The notes: generated from the sequence alone by a model not told the origin. A DNA stretch of 64,000 nt from Staphylococcus debuckii (GCF_003718735.1 NZ_CP033460.1:2046001-2110000), one strand, 5' to 3'. Shown: positions 20,906 to 36,030, numbered from the stretch's first letter. Program-made: numbers and translations.

Positions 20906-22177
20906 CTATTCTGTTATACGTTCGATATCAGCACCGAGTGATTTTAATTTACCATTAAAGTCTACATATCCTCGGTCCAAGTGTTTTAATTCTGAAACTT
21001 CTGTTGTACCTTCAGCAACTAATCCAGCTAAGATTAATGCAGCTCCGGCACGTAAATCAGTAGCTTTTACTTGAGCCCCTTGCAAATTACTTTTACCTGT
21101 AATTTTAGCATTTCTGCCTTCTACATTGATTTGCGCATTCATACGTTTGAACTCAGCTACGTGCATAAAACGATTTTCGAAGACTGTTTCTGTAATCACT
21201 TTGTGGCCTTCAGCAGTTAAGAGTAAAGCCATAATTTGTGATTGCATATCTGTTGGGAAACCAGGATGAGGTAAAGTTTTGACATCGACAGGTTTCAATT
21301 CACCTTCTGCAGATACACGAATACCGTCTTCTTTATATTCCAAATTAACACCCATTTCTTCCAATTTATACAGAAGACTCGTCATATGTTCTTTAATTGC
21401 ACCTCGTACAAACACATCTCCACGTGTTATAGCGCCGGCAATAATTAATGTTCCTGCTTCAATACGATCAGGGATAATTGAATGTTCTACACCGTGAAGT
21501 TCCTTTACACCATTAATAGTAATCGTGTCTGTACCTGCTCCCGTAACATTACCGCCCATTTCATTAATATAATTAGCAAGGTCTACAATTTCTGGCTCAC
21601 GTGCTACATTTTCCAACACGGTTTTTCCTTCGGCTAAAGCAGCTGCCATAATTATATTTTGTGTAGCGCCGACACTTGGAAAATCTAAATGAATATTTGT
21701 ACCTTTTAATCCATTTTCTGTGTCTGCAAAAATGAAACCATTCTCTAAATGAATGTCAGCTCCGAGTGCTTCAAAACCTTTTATATGTTGTTCAATAGGT
21801 CTGCTTCCAATTGCACAACCACCTGGTAATGCAACTTTAGCGTGACCTAGACGTGCTAATAAAGGCCCCATTACTAAAATGCTTGCACGCATCTTACTTA
21901 CATATTCATAAGGGGCCTCAAAGTTTAATTGGTTTGTAGCATCAACAGTTACGCTATTATTTTCTTTGTTGTACTTAATATCAGCGTTTAATGTTGATAA
22001 TACATTATTAATTGTCACTACATCACTTAATTCTGGAACATTATGTAAGGTACTAGTTCCTTTTGAAGCTAGTAACGATGCAGTCAAAACTGGCAATACC
22101 GCATTCTTTGCTCCTTCGACTTGAACTTCTCCTTCAAGACGATTGCCGCCTTTAATTACAATTCTGTCTCTAGTCAT
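20906..22177 (-). CDS. murA: UDP-N-acetylglucosamine 1-carboxyvinyltransferase MurA (MurAA)
   Basis: First committed step of peptidoglycan synthesis: transfers enolpyruvate from PEP to UDP-GlcNAc. At 423 residues with KNAVLP at 25-30 and the fosfomycin-target Cys121 in [12 protein letters not shown] second paralogue lies at 41.8 kb; low-GC Gram-positives keep both. GGAGGAG precedes the ATG. Followed closely by epuA-like and fabZ genes. Confidence 0.94.
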   Translation of the reverse strand: MTRDRIVIKGGNRLEGEVQVEGAKNAVLPVLTASLLASKGTSTLHNVPELSDVVTINNVLSTLNADIKYNKENNSVTVDATNQLNFEAPYEYVSKMRASILVMGPLLARLGHAKVALPGGCAIGSRPIEQHIKGFEALGADIHLENGFIFADTENGLKGTNIHLDFPSVGATQNIIMAAALAEGKTVLENVAREPEIVDLANYINEMGGNVTGAGTDTITINGVKELHGVEHSIIPDRIEAGTLIIAGAITRGDVFVRGAIKEHMTSLLYKLEEMGVNLEYKEDGIRVSAEGELKPVDVKTLPHPGFPTDMQSQIMALLLTAEGHKVITETVFENRFMHVAEFKRMNAQINVEGRNAKITGKSNLQGAQVKATDLRAGAALILAGLVAEGTTEVSELKHLDRGYVDFNGKLKSLGADIERITE

Positions 22178-22290
22178 TATTACTCCTCCACTTTTTAACT
22201 CCTCTGAACATCCTCAATTCAGTCATATTTCTCTCATTATTACTATACTTACATTATATATGGAATTACTTTAGTTTTACACTTAAGCGC

Positions 22291-22524
22291 TTATTTTCCC
22301 AAATACTTCAACTGTGTTGAAAATTGCAACAAGTCGATTATAAAGTTGCTGACCCCTGCTCCTATTACAATAGCTAAAAAAATAAGCAAAACTTGTACTT
22401 GTGCAGGGTAGCCTTTTTTAAAGAATTGATCTAATCTCAATGCGTTGAGCGCCCAAAAAGCCACACATATACAAACGACATGTAATATTAAGTGCGCTAT
22501 CGCAAACTGCCCTAAATAATCCAT
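22291..22524 (-). CDS. DUF1146 family (YwzB-like) membrane protein
   Basis: A 77-residue protein with two membrane helices (about 7-28 and 43-66) and the short motif WALNALRLDQFFKKG between them, recognised as DUF1146. Function unknown. It stands between the atp operon and murA, as in Bacillus and other staphylococci. No strong terminator separates it from murA. Confidence 0.78.
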   Translation of the reverse strand: MDYLGQFAIAHLILHVVCICVAFWALNALRLDQFFKKGYPAQVQVLLIFLAIVIGAGVSNFIIDLLQFSTQLKYLGK

Positions 22525-22650
22525 AATTTTTTGTACTCCTCAAATGTTTACTGACTAACATTGTACATTATATTGACTCGAATTCATACAATCTTGAATA
22601 TAATAACTGAAATTCTACAATTTATTTACAATGCTAATTAACTAAAGAAA

Positions 22651-22690
22651 TAAAAAAATAGGATATACCTCAAATTGAGATATATCCTAT
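22651..22690 (-). terminator. Terminator of the atp operon
   Basis: ATAGGATATA (22658-22667) pairs with TATATCCTAT (22681-22690), inner TCAAATTGA, followed on the minus strand by TTTTTTTA. Confidence 0.9.
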
Positions 22691-22706
22691 AGTTTATGGT
22701 GAGTTA

Positions 22707-23111
22707 TTATTTTAATTCCGAAACTTTAAGACGGTTTTCAGCACGTTCTAAAGCTCGTTTTGCTCTGTTAATGTCAGTATCTTCGTCATTGTTATTCAAA
22801 TGTGATTCTGCTCGTTCTTTAGCCGATTCAGCACGTCTGACATCAATATCTTCAGCTTTTTCTGCTGTTTGTACAATTATTGACGTTTTTTCTTGTCTGA
22901 TTTCTACGAATCCATCACTTACAGCAATGTATTCAATCCCATCTGTATAATGTACTTTAACATAACCTGTTTGAATTGCTGTTACAGTCGGAATATGTCC
23001 GTACATAACACCCATGTCGCCGCCGACTGTTTGTAGAACAGTAATTTCAACATTATCTTGGTTATAAACAGAACCATTAGGAGTAACAATATTAACGTTC
23101 ATTGTGTTCAT
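22707..23111 (-). CDS. atpC: ATP synthase F1 epsilon subunit
   Basis: Central-stalk subunit that regulates F1. At 134 residues it is exactly the staphylococcal length, with TPNGSVYN near 10, GVMYGHIP near 35 and a helical C-terminal half. Last gene of the operon, 20 bp after atpD. Confidence 0.95.
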   Translation of the reverse strand: MNTMNVNIVTPNGSVYNQDNVEITVLQTVGGDMGVMYGHIPTVTAIQTGYVKVHYTDGIEYIAVSDGFVEIRQEKTSIIVQTAEKAEDIDVRRAESAKERAESHLNNNDEDTDINRAKRALERAENRLKVSELK

Positions 23112-23131
23112 TAAACTTTACCTCCTAATTT

Positions 23132-24550
<1,419 letters not shown>

Positions 24551-24569
24551 TTATTTCCTCCTTTAAAAA

Positions 24570-25433
24570 CTATTCAAGAGCAGTTGCGCCGCCGACAATC
24601 TCTGTAATTTGTTGAGTGATTGCAGCTTGACGTGCTCGGTTATATTGTAATGATAAATCGTCAATAAGGTCGCTCGCATTGTCAGAAGCATTTTTCATAG
24701 CAGTCATACGCATTGCATGTTCACTTGCTTTAGCGTTTAAGATTGTGCCATAAATCAAGCCTTCTACATATTGCGGCAAAATAATATTTAAGATTGATTC
24801 TTTATCAGGTTCAAATTCATATGAAGACATTTGTCCATGACCTGAACTTGCATTTTCTTTACTTAATGGTAATACTCTTTTTGCAGTCGGTTTGCTTTCA
24901 AGAACATTGACGAATTTATTATAGTAAATATTCAATTCATCAATATCGCCGTTTTCATACATATCAATCGCTTTTTTAGTTACAGGTTCAATTGATTTGA
25001 AAGTTGGCTGATCTGGTACATCAGGCAATGCATATTCTACATCAATACTTCTATTCTTAAAGAAGTCGATACCTACTTTACCTAATACTAGCAATTTATA
25101 ATCACCAGGATTTTCGCCGCGTTCTTGAATATCTTGCAACACTTTACGTAAGATATTCGCGTTGTATGCTCCTGCCAATCCACGGTCACTGGAAATAACC
25201 AAGTAGCCGCGTTTTTTCACAGGACGTTCAACTAACATCGGATGATTGGAAGTTGTTTGGCCTGCTACAGCAGTGATGGCATTTTGCAATTTATCCATAT
25301 AAGGTTTGAACTGATTGGTATTACGTTGTGCTTTGTTCAATTTTGAACTCGCAACCATGTTCATTGCCTTAGTGATTTGATTCATCTTTTTCGTCGACTT
25401 GATTCTTGAATCAATATCCTTTAGAGATCCCAT
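24570..25433 (-). CDS. atpG: ATP synthase F1 gamma subunit
   Basis: Rotor shaft of F1; two long terminal helices frame the protein ([23 protein letters not shown] at the start, [18 protein letters not shown] at the end). The 287 residues match the family. Between atpA and atpD as usual. Confidence 0.96.
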   Translation of the reverse strand: MGSLKDIDSRIKSTKKMNQITKAMNMVASSKLNKAQRNTNQFKPYMDKLQNAITAVAGQTTSNHPMLVERPVKKRGYLVISSDRGLAGAYNANILRKVLQDIQERGENPGDYKLLVLGKVGIDFFKNRSIDVEYALPDVPDQPTFKSIEPVTKKAIDMYENGDIDELNIYYNKFVNVLESKPTAKRVLPLSKENASSGHGQMSSYEFEPDKESILNIILPQYVEGLIYGTILNAKASEHAMRMTAMKNASDNASDLIDDLSLQYNRARQAAITQQITEIVGGATALE

Positions 25434-25468
25434 TATTTCACCACCTTATTTAATACTTCGCTTCTTTA

Positions 25469-26977
<1,509 letters not shown>

Positions 26978-27000
26978 CTATGTCACTCCTCTTTAATTAA

Positions 27001-27540
27001 TTATTTCGTTCTGATAAATTTTCTTTCAATTTGAGCAAGATCATTTTGAATGCTTCCATCAAAGACTTTTGTACCTACTTTGGCTCTTATGCCGCCAATA
27101 AGAGATTGATTAATTACATTTGTAATAATTAATTTTGACAATCCTGTTCGTTGAATTAATGCTTCACCGACTTTATCCAATTCTTCTTGAGATAGTTCGT
27201 GAACAGATTCAACTGTGGCAAAGTCTTGATTGTAATATTGATTGTAAAGACCTTCAAATGCTTTGAATACTTCTGGCAAAATAGATAAATGACGATTTTC
27301 AGCCATAACATACAGCATATTCATCAAATATTGATTAACACCTTTGAAAGATGTTTCTACTAAGCCTTTACGGCTAGTAGCAATATTTTTAGGGTCTGAA
27401 TCAAAAGCTTTCAATTTATCTTGATTAGGAACCGCTGCTTCATCAACTGCAGCAAATTCTTCGTACATTAAATCTAAAACATCTTTGTCGAGTGACGTTT
27501 CATACAGCGCTTGGGCATATTTTTTAGCAACAACTGCCAT
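27001..27540 (-). CDS. atpH: ATP synthase F1 delta subunit
   Basis: Links the F1 head to the peripheral stalk. 179 residues, beginning [14 protein letters not shown], the family's N-terminal helix, and ending with the beta motif GGIRAKVGTKVFDGS. Its ATG overlaps the atpF stop as TAATG, so coupled translation is likely. Confidence 0.94.
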   Translation of the reverse strand: MAVVAKKYAQALYETSLDKDVLDLMYEEFAAVDEAAVPNQDKLKAFDSDPKNIATSRKGLVETSFKGVNQYLMNMLYVMAENRHLSILPEVFKAFEGLYNQYYNQDFATVESVHELSQEELDKVGEALIQRTGLSKLIITNVINQSLIGGIRAKVGTKVFDGSIQNDLAQIERKFIRTK

Positions 27541-28064
27541 TATTTATCCCCTACCTCTTTAATGTACTTGTCGATCAATTCTTTTTGATCTTTCTCTGAA
27601 ATGTCTTTTTGTAAAATTTTAGACGCAATCAGAACTGACAACTTAGAAACTTCATCGTTGATTTCAGAGATTGCACGTTCTTTTTGGCTGTTGATTTCAC
27701 TTTGAGCAGTTTCAATCATGCCATTTGCACGTTGGTTAGCTTCATGAATAATTTGTTCATGTTGATCACGTGCTTGCACTTTTGCTTCTTCTAAGATTTT
27801 TTGAACCTCGTTTTGAGTTTCTCTTAGAGTTTGTCTGTTTTCTTCTTCAAGTTTTTGAGCGTTTATTTTAGCTTGTTCTGCATCATCGATATCTTTGTTG
27901 ATATCTTGTTCACGTTTATCCATCACTGATTTCAGTGGACCCCACGCGAACTTTTTAAGCAATGCTAATAGGATTAAGAAAGTAATTAAAGTTACTAATG
28001 CTGAACCCCATTCAACACCGCCGCCTGCAGCACCAAGAACTAAATTATTTGTAGTCGCAGTCAC
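27540..28064 (-). CDS. atpF: ATP synthase Fo subunit b
   Basis: Peripheral stalk: one N-terminal membrane helix (about 18-40) followed by a long charged coiled coil to the end, 174 residues. The start is GTG at 28064, fixed by similarity to other staphylococcal AtpF ([12 protein letters not shown]); the nearest AAAGGAG is 12 bases upstream, an unusually long spacing. Confidence 0.93.
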   Translation of the reverse strand: MTATTNNLVLGAAGGGVEWGSALVTLITFLILLALLKKFAWGPLKSVMDKREQDINKDIDDAEQAKINAQKLEEENRQTLRETQNEVQKILEEAKVQARDQHEQIIHEANQRANGMIETAQSEINSQKERAISEINDEVSKLSVLIASKILQKDISEKDQKELIDKYIKEVGDK

Positions 28065-28179
28065 AGTACTTGGACACTCCTTTCATTCAAAGTCCTCTAT
28101 TGGCATATAGTGTTAATCTATTACGAAAGAAATGGCGAAAGCCGATTGTTGACTTCGCCGCTTGCCTTGATTGTATTTA

Positions 28180-28416
<237 letters not shown>

Positions 28417-28435
28417 TTAAAATATTTAAATAAAA

Positions 28436-29194
<759 letters not shown>

Positions 29195-29545
29195 TTACAT
29201 TTTGTGAAGAAATGGTCGTAAGATGATCAAAATATATGAAATCATCAAACCAATCATTACACCAATAATATTCACTTGGTTTTTAAAGAAAAGCCAGGTG
29301 CAGCAGGCTAGAAAAGCAACAAGATATCGCCAAAAACCACCTGTTGATACCTGAGACGTCTCCTCTTTCTGCGCCTTAGATAAATATAATTCAAAGATGT
29401 ATGTATTGATTAAAGAACCAAATGAACCGATAATAAGACCAATAATGAAAGGCTTTGGTATTATTAGTGCAATAATAACCAATACTGACAACCAATAAAT
29501 GTAATATTGAAGATATTTCTTGAAAATAATGTTGAACTGCTTCAT
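29195..29545 (-). CDS. atpI: ATP synthase protein I
   Basis: Small membrane protein (116 residues, about four hydrophobic segments) at the head of the atp operon; homologues help assemble the c ring. Weakly conserved in sequence, so the call rests on length, topology and position directly before atpB. Confidence 0.8.
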   Translation of the reverse strand: MKQFNIIFKKYLQYYIYWLSVLVIIALIIPKPFIIGLIIGSFGSLINTYIFELYLSKAQKEETSQVSTGGFWRYLVAFLACCTWLFFKNQVNIIGVMIGLMISYILIILRPFLHKM

Positions 29546-29705
29546 TTATTGTGCCTCATTTCACATGGAAATACGAATCATCTGAAAACCATTTCATCCA
29601 TACAGTTTTAATCATAATATAGCACTCTTGTGCGTGTCAATTACATTCAAAATAAGCAATTCTTATGTTTACTAATTGTCACAAATTAGACACAAAATCC
29701 ATATT

Positions 29706-30857
29706 TTATTCAAAATTGTCTTTATTTTCGCCAAAATCACTCGGTTTCTCATCAGTTAAATTAAAATAGTACTTAATATTGTCACAAATGCGTTCAGACG
29801 CACGACCATCGCCATATGGGTTAGCTGTTTCGCTCATTTCTCTATACTTTATATCATCTTTCAACAATAATTCAGTTGCTTGGTAGATATCCGCTTCTTC
29901 TGTCCCAATTAATTTAAGTGTTCCTGCTTTCACGCCTTCAGGTCTCTCAGTTGTATCTCGTAACACGAGTACAGGTTTACCTAATGAAGGTGCTTCTTCT
30001 TGAATACCTCCAGAGTCAGTAAGAATTAAGTGAGATTGATGGGCGAAATTATGAAAATCAATGACTTCCAACGGTTCGATCAACTCAATACGTTCATGAC
30101 CACCTAGATATTTGCGTGCAATTTCTCTGACTTTAGGATTCTTATGCATTGGATATACGACGACGACATTTTCATGTTGTTCTACAATTTCTCTTACTGC
30201 CTTGAAGATATGTTCCATTGGGGTGCCGATATTTTCACGTCGATGTGCGGTCAACAGTATTATTTGCTTCCCTAGATGCTTGCTGATGATGTCAGATTGA
30301 TAATCCTCTTTAATCGTGGTAGACATCGCATCTATTGCTGTATTGCCGGTAATTGCTATCGTATCAGCCGGGTGATTTTCTGCTAATAAATTATCAGCTG
30401 CTTGTTGTGTGGGAGCAAAATGAATATCTGCTAAATCACTGACCATTTGACGATTCATTTCTTCTGGATAAGGCGAATATTTATTCCAGGTTCTTAACCC
30501 AGCTTCTACATGCCCTATTGCCACTTGATTATAAAAAGCCGCTAAGGCGCTTGCGAAAGTTGTCATGGTATCGCCATGGACGAGAATCATATCAGGTTTT
30601 TCTTTTTTAATCACCGCTTCTAATCCTTTCAACACCTTTGAAGTAATATCAGAAAGTGTTTGACCTGCTTGCATGATATTCAAATCATAATCTGGATGGA
30701 TATCAAACGTCTCTAATACAGAATCGAGCATTTCACGATGTTGCGCGGTTACAGCCACAACTGCTTCTAACGTCTCTTCTTTTTTTAATTGTGCGACTAA
30801 AGGAGCCATTTTGATAGCTTCTGGTCTCGTTCCGAATACAGTCATAATCTTCTTCAT
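29706..30857 (-). CDS. mnaA: UDP-N-acetylglucosamine 2-epimerase (non-hydrolysing)
   Basis: Interconverts UDP-GlcNAc and UDP-ManNAc, the latter needed for the wall teichoic acid linkage unit. A GT-B fold of 383 residues with VFGTRPEAIKMAPL at the start, VHGDTMTTFAS, GHVEAGLRTWNKYSPYPEE, TAHRREN near 205-211 and DSGGIQEEAPSLGKPVLVLR. It lies between upp and the atp operon, as in S. aureus. AAGGAGTAG before the start comes directly after a long hairpin (30878-30956) that may set its expression. Confidence 0.94.
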   Translation of the reverse strand: MKKIMTVFGTRPEAIKMAPLVAQLKKEETLEAVVAVTAQHREMLDSVLETFDIHPDYDLNIMQAGQTLSDITSKVLKGLEAVIKKEKPDMILVHGDTMTTFASALAAFYNQVAIGHVEAGLRTWNKYSPYPEEMNRQMVSDLADIHFAPTQQAADNLLAENHPADTIAITGNTAIDAMSTTIKEDYQSDIISKHLGKQIILLTAHRRENIGTPMEHIFKAVREIVEQHENVVVVYPMHKNPKVREIARKYLGGHERIELIEPLEVIDFHNFAHQSHLILTDSGGIQEEAPSLGKPVLVLRDTTERPEGVKAGTLKLIGTEEADIYQATELLLKDDIKYREMSETANPYGDGRASERICDNIKYYFNLTDEKPSDFGENKDNFE

Positions 30858-30877
30858 AAAAACTACTCCTTAAATAT

Positions 30878-30956
30878 AAAAAGTATGCAGCGCTGTTTAA
30901 CATACAAATGAGTCCGTCTATAAATGGGCACGATGTTAATAACCTGCATACTTTTT
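30878..30956 (-). terminator. Long-armed hairpin between upp and mnaA
   Basis: AAAAAGTATGCAG (30878-30890) pairs perfectly with CTGCATACTTTTT (30944-30956); inside, TTAACAT and ATGTTAA pair as well, enclosing about 35 bases. The minus strand then runs into TTTTTATATTTAAGGAG. It can end the upp transcript, or act as an attenuating leader for mnaA. Confidence 0.65.
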
Positions 30957-31037
30957 ACGTATTCAACATATTATATTATAAAGACACTAGTTACACCGTT
31001 AATATAAAAGAAACGGGAGCGCCTTGCTGTGTCCCAA

Positions 31038-31667
31038 TTATTTTGTACCGAATAAACGGTCGCCAGCGTCGCCTAAACCTGGTGTAATATATGCTTTATC
31101 ATTCAGCTTTTCGTCAAGCGCTGCAATAAAGATATCTACATCAGGATGTGCTTCTTGTAATTTTTCTACACCTTCAGGCGCAGCAATCAGACACATAAAG
31201 CGAATATTTTTCGCGCCGCGTGTTTTCAAAGAATTAATAGCTTCAATCGCAGAAGCACCTGTTGCTAACATAGGATCTACTACTACGATTTCACGTTCTT
31301 CAATATCTTGTGGCAATTTCACAAAATATTCTACTGCTTTCAAAGTTTCAGGGTCACGATATAATCCTACATGCCCTACTCTTGCAGCTGGAATCAAACT
31401 TAAGATACCTTGAGTCATTCCTAAACCAGCTCTTAAAATAGGTACAAATGCTAATTTTTTTCCTGACAATCTCTTCGCAGTTGTTTTGGTAACAGGCGTT
31501 TCAATTTCAACGTCTTGAAGTTCTAAATCTCTTGTTACTTCGTAAGCCATCAACATACCGACTTCGTCAACTAGTTCTCTGAATTCTTTAGTGCCCGTGT
31601 TTGCATCACGGATATAACTCATTTTATGTTGAATAAGCGGATGGTCAAATACATGTACTTTACCCAT
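31038..31667 (-). CDS. upp: Uracil phosphoribosyltransferase
   Basis: Salvages uracil to UMP with PRPP. 209 residues with [10 protein letters not shown] near 75, the PRPP loop [10 protein letters not shown] near 130-139 and the uracil-binding [13 protein letters not shown] at the C-terminus. It is 25 bp downstream of glyA on the same strand. Confidence 0.96.
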   Translation of the reverse strand: MGKVHVFDHPLIQHKMSYIRDANTGTKEFRELVDEVGMLMAYEVTRDLELQDVEIETPVTKTTAKRLSGKKLAFVPILRAGLGMTQGILSLIPAARVGHVGLYRDPETLKAVEYFVKLPQDIEEREIVVVDPMLATGASAIEAINSLKTRGAKNIRFMCLIAAPEGVEKLQEAHPDVDIFIAALDEKLNDKAYITPGLGDAGDRLFGTK

Positions 31668-31691
31668 AACGGTGTTGCCTCCTAGTTTATC

Positions 31692-32930
31692 TTATTTATA
31701 TAATGGATGTTTTGAAGTCAAGGCTGCTACACGATCACTTGCTTCTTTTAATTTCGCATCATCCTTAGGATTTTGAACGACTAAGCTGATAATTTTAGCT
31801 ACTTCTTCAAAATCTGCCTCTTGGAATCCGCGTGTTGTAGCTGCTGGCGTACCTAAGCGCAAACCACTTGTAACGAAAGGTTTTTCTTGATCGAACGGAA
31901 TTGTGTTCTTGTTACAAGTAATACCTACTTCGTCTAAAGCTTCTTCCGCTTCTTTACCTGTAACACCGAATGAACCTTTAACATCAACTGCTACTAAGTG
32001 GTTATCAGTACCGCCTGAAACAACTCTGAAGCCTTCTTTAACCAATGTTTCAGCTAAGACTTTCGCATTCTTAATCACTTGTTCTTGATAATCTTTGAAA
32101 TCAGAGTTCAATGCTTCACCAAATGCTACTGCTTTCGCAGCGATTACGTGCTCTAAAGGTCCGCCTTGAATACCTGGGAAGATTGTTTTGTCAATTTGTT
32201 TAGCATATTCTTCTTTAGTAAGAATCATTCCGCCACGAGGGCCTCTTAGAGTCTTATGTGTTGTTGTAGTTACAAAGTCAGCATAGTCAACAGGATTTTG
32301 ATGCAATCCAGCTGCAACAAGACCAGCGATATGTGCCATATCTACCATAAGTTTAGCTCCGACTTCATCAGCAATTTCTTTGAATTTCTTGAAGTCGATT
32401 TCACGAGGATAAGCAGATGCGCCTGCAACAATTAACTTAGGTTTGTTTTCTTTTGCAAGACGACGTACTTCTTCATAGTCGATACGTTCTGTTTCTTTAT
32501 CTACTCCATATTCAACAAAGTTGTAAAACTTACCGCTGAAATTCACTTTGGCACCATGAGTTAAATGACCACCATGGCTTAAATTCATACCTAATACAGT
32601 ATCGCCATACTCTAACGCTACTAAATAAACTGCCATATTAGCTTGGGAGCCTGAATGCGGTTGAACATTTACATGTTCAGCTCCGAATAGTTCTTTCGCA
32701 CGTTCAATTGCTAATGTTTCAGTAACATCAACATATTGACAACCACCATAATAGCGACGGCCGGAATATCCTTCCGCATACTTATTCGTTAATACTGAAC
32801 CTTGGGCTTCCATAACTGCTTCAGATACAAAGTTTTCAGATGCAATAAGTTCAATGTTGTTATTCTGACGGTTGTATTCATTTTGAATTGCTTCAAATAC
32901 TGCTTTGTCTTCCTTTTCGATAAATGACAT
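31692..32930 (-). CDS. glyA: Serine hydroxymethyltransferase
   Basis: PLP enzyme that makes glycine and methylene-tetrahydrofolate from serine. 412 residues; [10 protein letters not shown] near 28-37, [16 protein letters not shown], and the PLP lysine in [15 protein letters not shown] near 225. Precedes upp and follows ywlG, the common Bacillales order. Confidence 0.97.
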   Translation of the reverse strand: MSFIEKEDKAVFEAIQNEYNRQNNNIELIASENFVSEAVMEAQGSVLTNKYAEGYSGRRYYGGCQYVDVTETLAIERAKELFGAEHVNVQPHSGSQANMAVYLVALEYGDTVLGMNLSHGGHLTHGAKVNFSGKFYNFVEYGVDKETERIDYEEVRRLAKENKPKLIVAGASAYPREIDFKKFKEIADEVGAKLMVDMAHIAGLVAAGLHQNPVDYADFVTTTTHKTLRGPRGGMILTKEEYAKQIDKTIFPGIQGGPLEHVIAAKAVAFGEALNSDFKDYQEQVIKNAKVLAETLVKEGFRVVSGGTDNHLVAVDVKGSFGVTGKEAEEALDEVGITCNKNTIPFDQEKPFVTSGLRLGTPAATTRGFQEADFEEVAKIISLVVQNPKDDAKLKEASDRVAALTSKHPLYK

Positions 32931-32955
32931 GACATCATTCCCCCAATTCGATTAG

Positions 32956-33483
32956 TTATAAAGTATAGTGAGCACGTTCGCCGCCAATCAATTTCGGTCT
33001 GGAAGAAGCAATCGTGACAATTGCATCTCCGACTGTTTTGACTGAAGTACGAACAGGAATGGCAACATGTTTAATATGCATCCCAATCATAGTTTGTCCA
33101 ATATCGATTCCACGCGTTGCTGTGATTGCTTCGACTACCATCGGGTCTTTCATATGACGATAAGCATATGTGGACATACTGCCTCCAGCATGGACAGCAG
33201 GTACAACTGTAACTTCTTCCATTGTAAGTGGATTGAAATGTTCACGTTCGATTGTAATTGCCCTATTAATGTGCTCACATCCTTGAAAAGCGAAAATAAC
33301 GCCAGTATCATTACTTACTTTCATTAAAGCGTCAAAGATTTGCTGTGCGACATCAATTGAACCTACAGAACCGATTCTTTCTCCAAGCACTTCAGATGTA
33401 GAACAACCGATAACACAAATTTCACCAGCTTTAAAGAAATCTTGTTCTTGTAATTCGTCTAGCAATAACTTCAAATTTTCCAT
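32956..33483 (-). CDS. ywlG: UPF0340 (YwlG) family protein
   Basis: A 175-residue soluble protein of unknown function. Recognised by its family opening [26 protein letters not shown], the [10 protein letters not shown] motif and a C-terminal [12 protein letters not shown]. It lies between ptpB/ywlE and glyA, the position that gave the family its name. GGGGTGG precedes the ATG. Confidence 0.85.
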   Translation of the reverse strand: MENLKLLLDELQEQDFFKAGEICVIGCSTSEVLGERIGSVGSIDVAQQIFDALMKVSNDTGVIFAFQGCEHINRAITIEREHFNPLTMEEVTVVPAVHAGGSMSTYAYRHMKDPMVVEAITATRGIDIGQTMIGMHIKHVAIPVRTSVKTVGDAIVTIASSRPKLIGGERAHYTL

Positions 33484-33627
33484 TTAATTCCACCCCTTTG
33501 TTTATTGATAATATCGAAATCAAGCAAACAGAAAATATATTTTTCTTGTTAACTTGACTTTAATACAAGCAAACGATGCTTTATGGGATTATTATAACGC
33601 ATTTGTATCTTAACTTATACTAATTAT

Positions 33628-34053
33628 TCATAGAAAGTCGATGCGATGTTGCAATTCCGTAACCAAATAATAGAGCTCTTTATAAATTTTTTGATAATCA
33701 GAATAGCTGCCACCATAAGGGTCTGAAACCTCTCCTGGCTGTTCGATATATTCATAAAGCGTATAAACAGGCAATGGTTGCGCATACATCATTTGTATTT
33801 GTTGTTTATGATCTGCAGTCATTGTTAAGATTAAATCTGCATCCAAGTCTACTTCTCGTAACTGCTGTGCATGTGTCGGAGGTGTGAAATTTTCCTCTGC
33901 TAAAATTTGTGCAGCATATACAGACGGCGGCTGGCTATCCATAGCGAATAATCCTCGAGACATAATCTCATGCTGCGGCAGTAACTTTTTTGCAATACTC
34001 TCAGCTATAGGACTTCTGCAAGTATTACCTGTACACACAAAAATTATTTTCAT
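33628..34053 (-). CDS. ptpB: Low-molecular-weight phosphatase PtpB/YwlE (protein-arginine phosphatase type)
   Basis: A 141-residue phosphatase with the P-loop C7-TGNTCRS and the general-acid DPYGG near 110. Thr11 in place of the isoleucine found in tyrosine phosphatases marks the arginine phosphatases YwlE and S. aureus PtpB, which reverse McsB phosphorylation. Its ATG overlaps the tsaC stop as ATGA. Confidence 0.88.
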   Translation of the reverse strand: MKIIFVCTGNTCRSPIAESIAKKLLPQHEIMSRGLFAMDSQPPSVYAAQILAEENFTPPTHAQQLREVDLDADLILTMTADHKQQIQMMYAQPLPVYTLYEYIEQPGEVSDPYGGSYSDYQKIYKELYYLVTELQHRIDFL

Positions 34054-35093
34054 AGTTGAGCAGCTCCTATTTCTTGATTTCCAGTAGCTTTTGCCAAGCG
34101 ATTTAAAAAAGCATGACTTTCATCATTTTCACGGAATTTAAAAATATAACCTTGATCAATGTTGTCATCGGTATCTAACTCGTGCAGAATTTGATATAAA
34201 TTATGATTGGCGTTTTTCAAATCTGACTCGTCTACACTTAATTCTCTATACATTGCATTCTTTGGAATATAGCGTTTAAGAGAAGCAGGTACGGCAAATA
34301 ATGTATTTTCCCAATTTTTATCAGAAGTAATTTCAGTATTTAAGTCTGTCAGCATCATAACAGGAGTGTCAGGCGAATAATGTTTATATTTCATGCCTGG
34401 AGCAATGGGTTTTTCAGTATCTAATACAGTGTGAGTATCGACACTTCCAGGGATAACTTGTTCAATCATTTCAACTGTTATAGCACCAGGTCTAGCTACT
34501 CTAAATGGATACTGGGTGCAATCCAATACTGTGCTTTCTAATCCCTCTTCGCTCTGATCCCCATTTACAATACCATCTACCTTGCCATTTAAATCATGAA
34601 AGACATGGTCAAACGTTGTAGGAGATGGACGGCCGCTCAAATTAGCACTTGGTGCAGCAATAGGCAATTTTGTCTCTTTCAAAATTACACGTCCAACTGG
34701 GTGACTTGGCATTCTGACAGCAATCGAGGACAACCCACCAGAAACTCTTTCACATAAATATCCTTTCTTTAAAGGTAAAATAAAAGAAATGGGTCCTGGC
34801 CAGAATGCATTCATCAACTGTTGCGCTTTCTCAGGAATTTCAGCAATAAAATCATCCATTTGTGCTGTTTCATAAATATGGACGATTAATGGATTATCTG
34901 AAGGTCTTCCTTTTGCTTCGTAAATTTTTTTCACAGCCGCATTATCTTTAGCATTAGCACCTAGTCCATAGACAGTTTCAGTAGGGATAGCGACTAAACC
35001 GCCTTCTTTATAAATTTCAGCAATTTCCTTTAATGCTGTTTCAGCTTCTGACGAATCAATATTTTTACTTAAATCCCATATTTTTGTCTGCAT
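34050..35093 (-). CDS. ywlC: Threonylcarbamoyl-AMP synthase (Sua5/YwlC)
   Basis: Makes threonylcarbamoyl-AMP for the t6A37 modification of ANN-decoding tRNAs. A YrdC domain (about 15-205) with KGRPSDNPLIVHI, VRMPSHP and SANLSGRPSPT is followed by the Sua5 C-terminal domain, giving 347 residues and so the long Sua5 form. Own promoter region lies behind the prmC terminator; ptpB overlaps its end. Confidence 0.92.
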   Translation of the reverse strand: MQTKIWDLSKNIDSSEAETALKEIAEIYKEGGLVAIPTETVYGLGANAKDNAAVKKIYEAKGRPSDNPLIVHIYETAQMDDFIAEIPEKAQQLMNAFWPGPISFILPLKKGYLCERVSGGLSSIAVRMPSHPVGRVILKETKLPIAAPSANLSGRPSPTTFDHVFHDLNGKVDGIVNGDQSEEGLESTVLDCTQYPFRVARPGAITVEMIEQVIPGSVDTHTVLDTEKPIAPGMKYKHYSPDTPVMMLTDLNTEITSDKNWENTLFAVPASLKRYIPKNAMYRELSVDESDLKNANHNLYQILHELDTDDNIDQGYIFKFRENDESHAFLNRLAKATGNQEIGAAQL

Positions 35094-35133
35094 CTTTTGA
35101 CACGTCCTTTCATAACAATTTTAAAATATAATA

Positions 35134-35187
35134 AAAAGTTATGCGAGAATCAGGAATTTTAACATTCTCCCAATCTCCATAACTTTT
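35134..35187 (-). terminator. Terminator of the tdk-prfA-prmC operon
   Basis: AAAAGTTATG (35134-35143) pairs with CATAACTTTT (35178-35187), with an inner GAGA/TCTC stem, and TTATTATATTTT follows on minus. It abuts the prmC stop codon. Confidence 0.8.
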
Positions 35188-36030
35188 CTACTCGGATGTC
35201 CAATAAAAAGAGACAATTCGATCATTATTATTAATATCCGCAATTACTTCCACATTAATATGCGGATACTTGTCTTCGATAATACTTTTTAATACGTCTC
35301 CTTGTTCATACCCGATTTCAAATACCACTAGACTCTTTTCATTCATAACGAGCGGCAGCTGTTCAATGATTGCTATATAAACTGCTAACCCTTGATGATC
35401 TGCAAACAAAGCTTGATGCGGTTCGAAGTCTAAAACGGTTTCGGTCATCTCAGCAGCTTCTGCAAAGTCAATATAAGGCGGGTTTGAAATGAGTCCGTCT
35501 AAACGAAGGTTGCGTTCTACAATTGGCTCCAGTGCATTCCCTTTTAAGAAAGTCACTTCTGCATGATGGACTTTCGCATTTTGCTGAGCTATTTTTAATG
35601 GGCCATCGTACAAGTCTGTGGCATAAACTTCCAAGTCAGGGCGTAATTGTTTCAGCATCACAGCAAGAATACCGCTTCCTGTCCCAATATCCGCAACGAC
35701 TGCATTATGTTTGCAATGTGCTTTAAAATGCATGAATACTTCTTCAGTTTCAGGACGCGGAATTAAACAACGCGCATCTACTTGGAATTTTTCACCTAAG
35801 AAACTTTGCGTTCCAGTAATATACTGAATCGGTTCTCCTGTCAGCATTCTTTGAACAGCAGATTGGAAAAGTGCATACTTATCATCAGGAATTGGTTCAT
35901 TCATATGCATTACATAATCAGTGAATGACCACTCAAATAAATCAGTCAGCAGCCATTCTGCACGTTTTGATTCAAACCCTCTTGCTGTCGCTTGTTGTGA
36001 AGCTTGCAGCACAGCCTCTCTATAGGTCAA
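35188..36030 (-). CDS. prmC: Peptide chain release factor N5-glutamine methyltransferase
   Basis: Methylates the glutamine of the GGQ motif in release factors RF1 and RF2. The 280 residues show an N-terminal helical domain, the SAM-binding [10 protein letters not shown] near 114-123 and the catalytic NPPY at 183-186. The TTG start at 36030 overlaps the prfA end by 11 bases, a weak ribosome binding site implying coupling to prfA, its substrate gene. Confidence 0.93.
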   Translation of the reverse strand: MTYREAVLQASQQATARGFESKRAEWLLTDLFEWSFTDYVMHMNEPIPDDKYALFQSAVQRMLTGEPIQYITGTQSFLGEKFQVDARCLIPRPETEEVFMHFKAHCKHNAVVADIGTGSGILAVMLKQLRPDLEVYATDLYDGPLKIAQQNAKVHHAEVTFLKGNALEPIVERNLRLDGLISNPPYIDFAEAAEMTETVLDFEPHQALFADHQGLAVYIAIIEQLPLVMNEKSLVVFEIGYEQGDVLKSIIEDKYPHINVEVIADINNNDRIVSFYWTSE

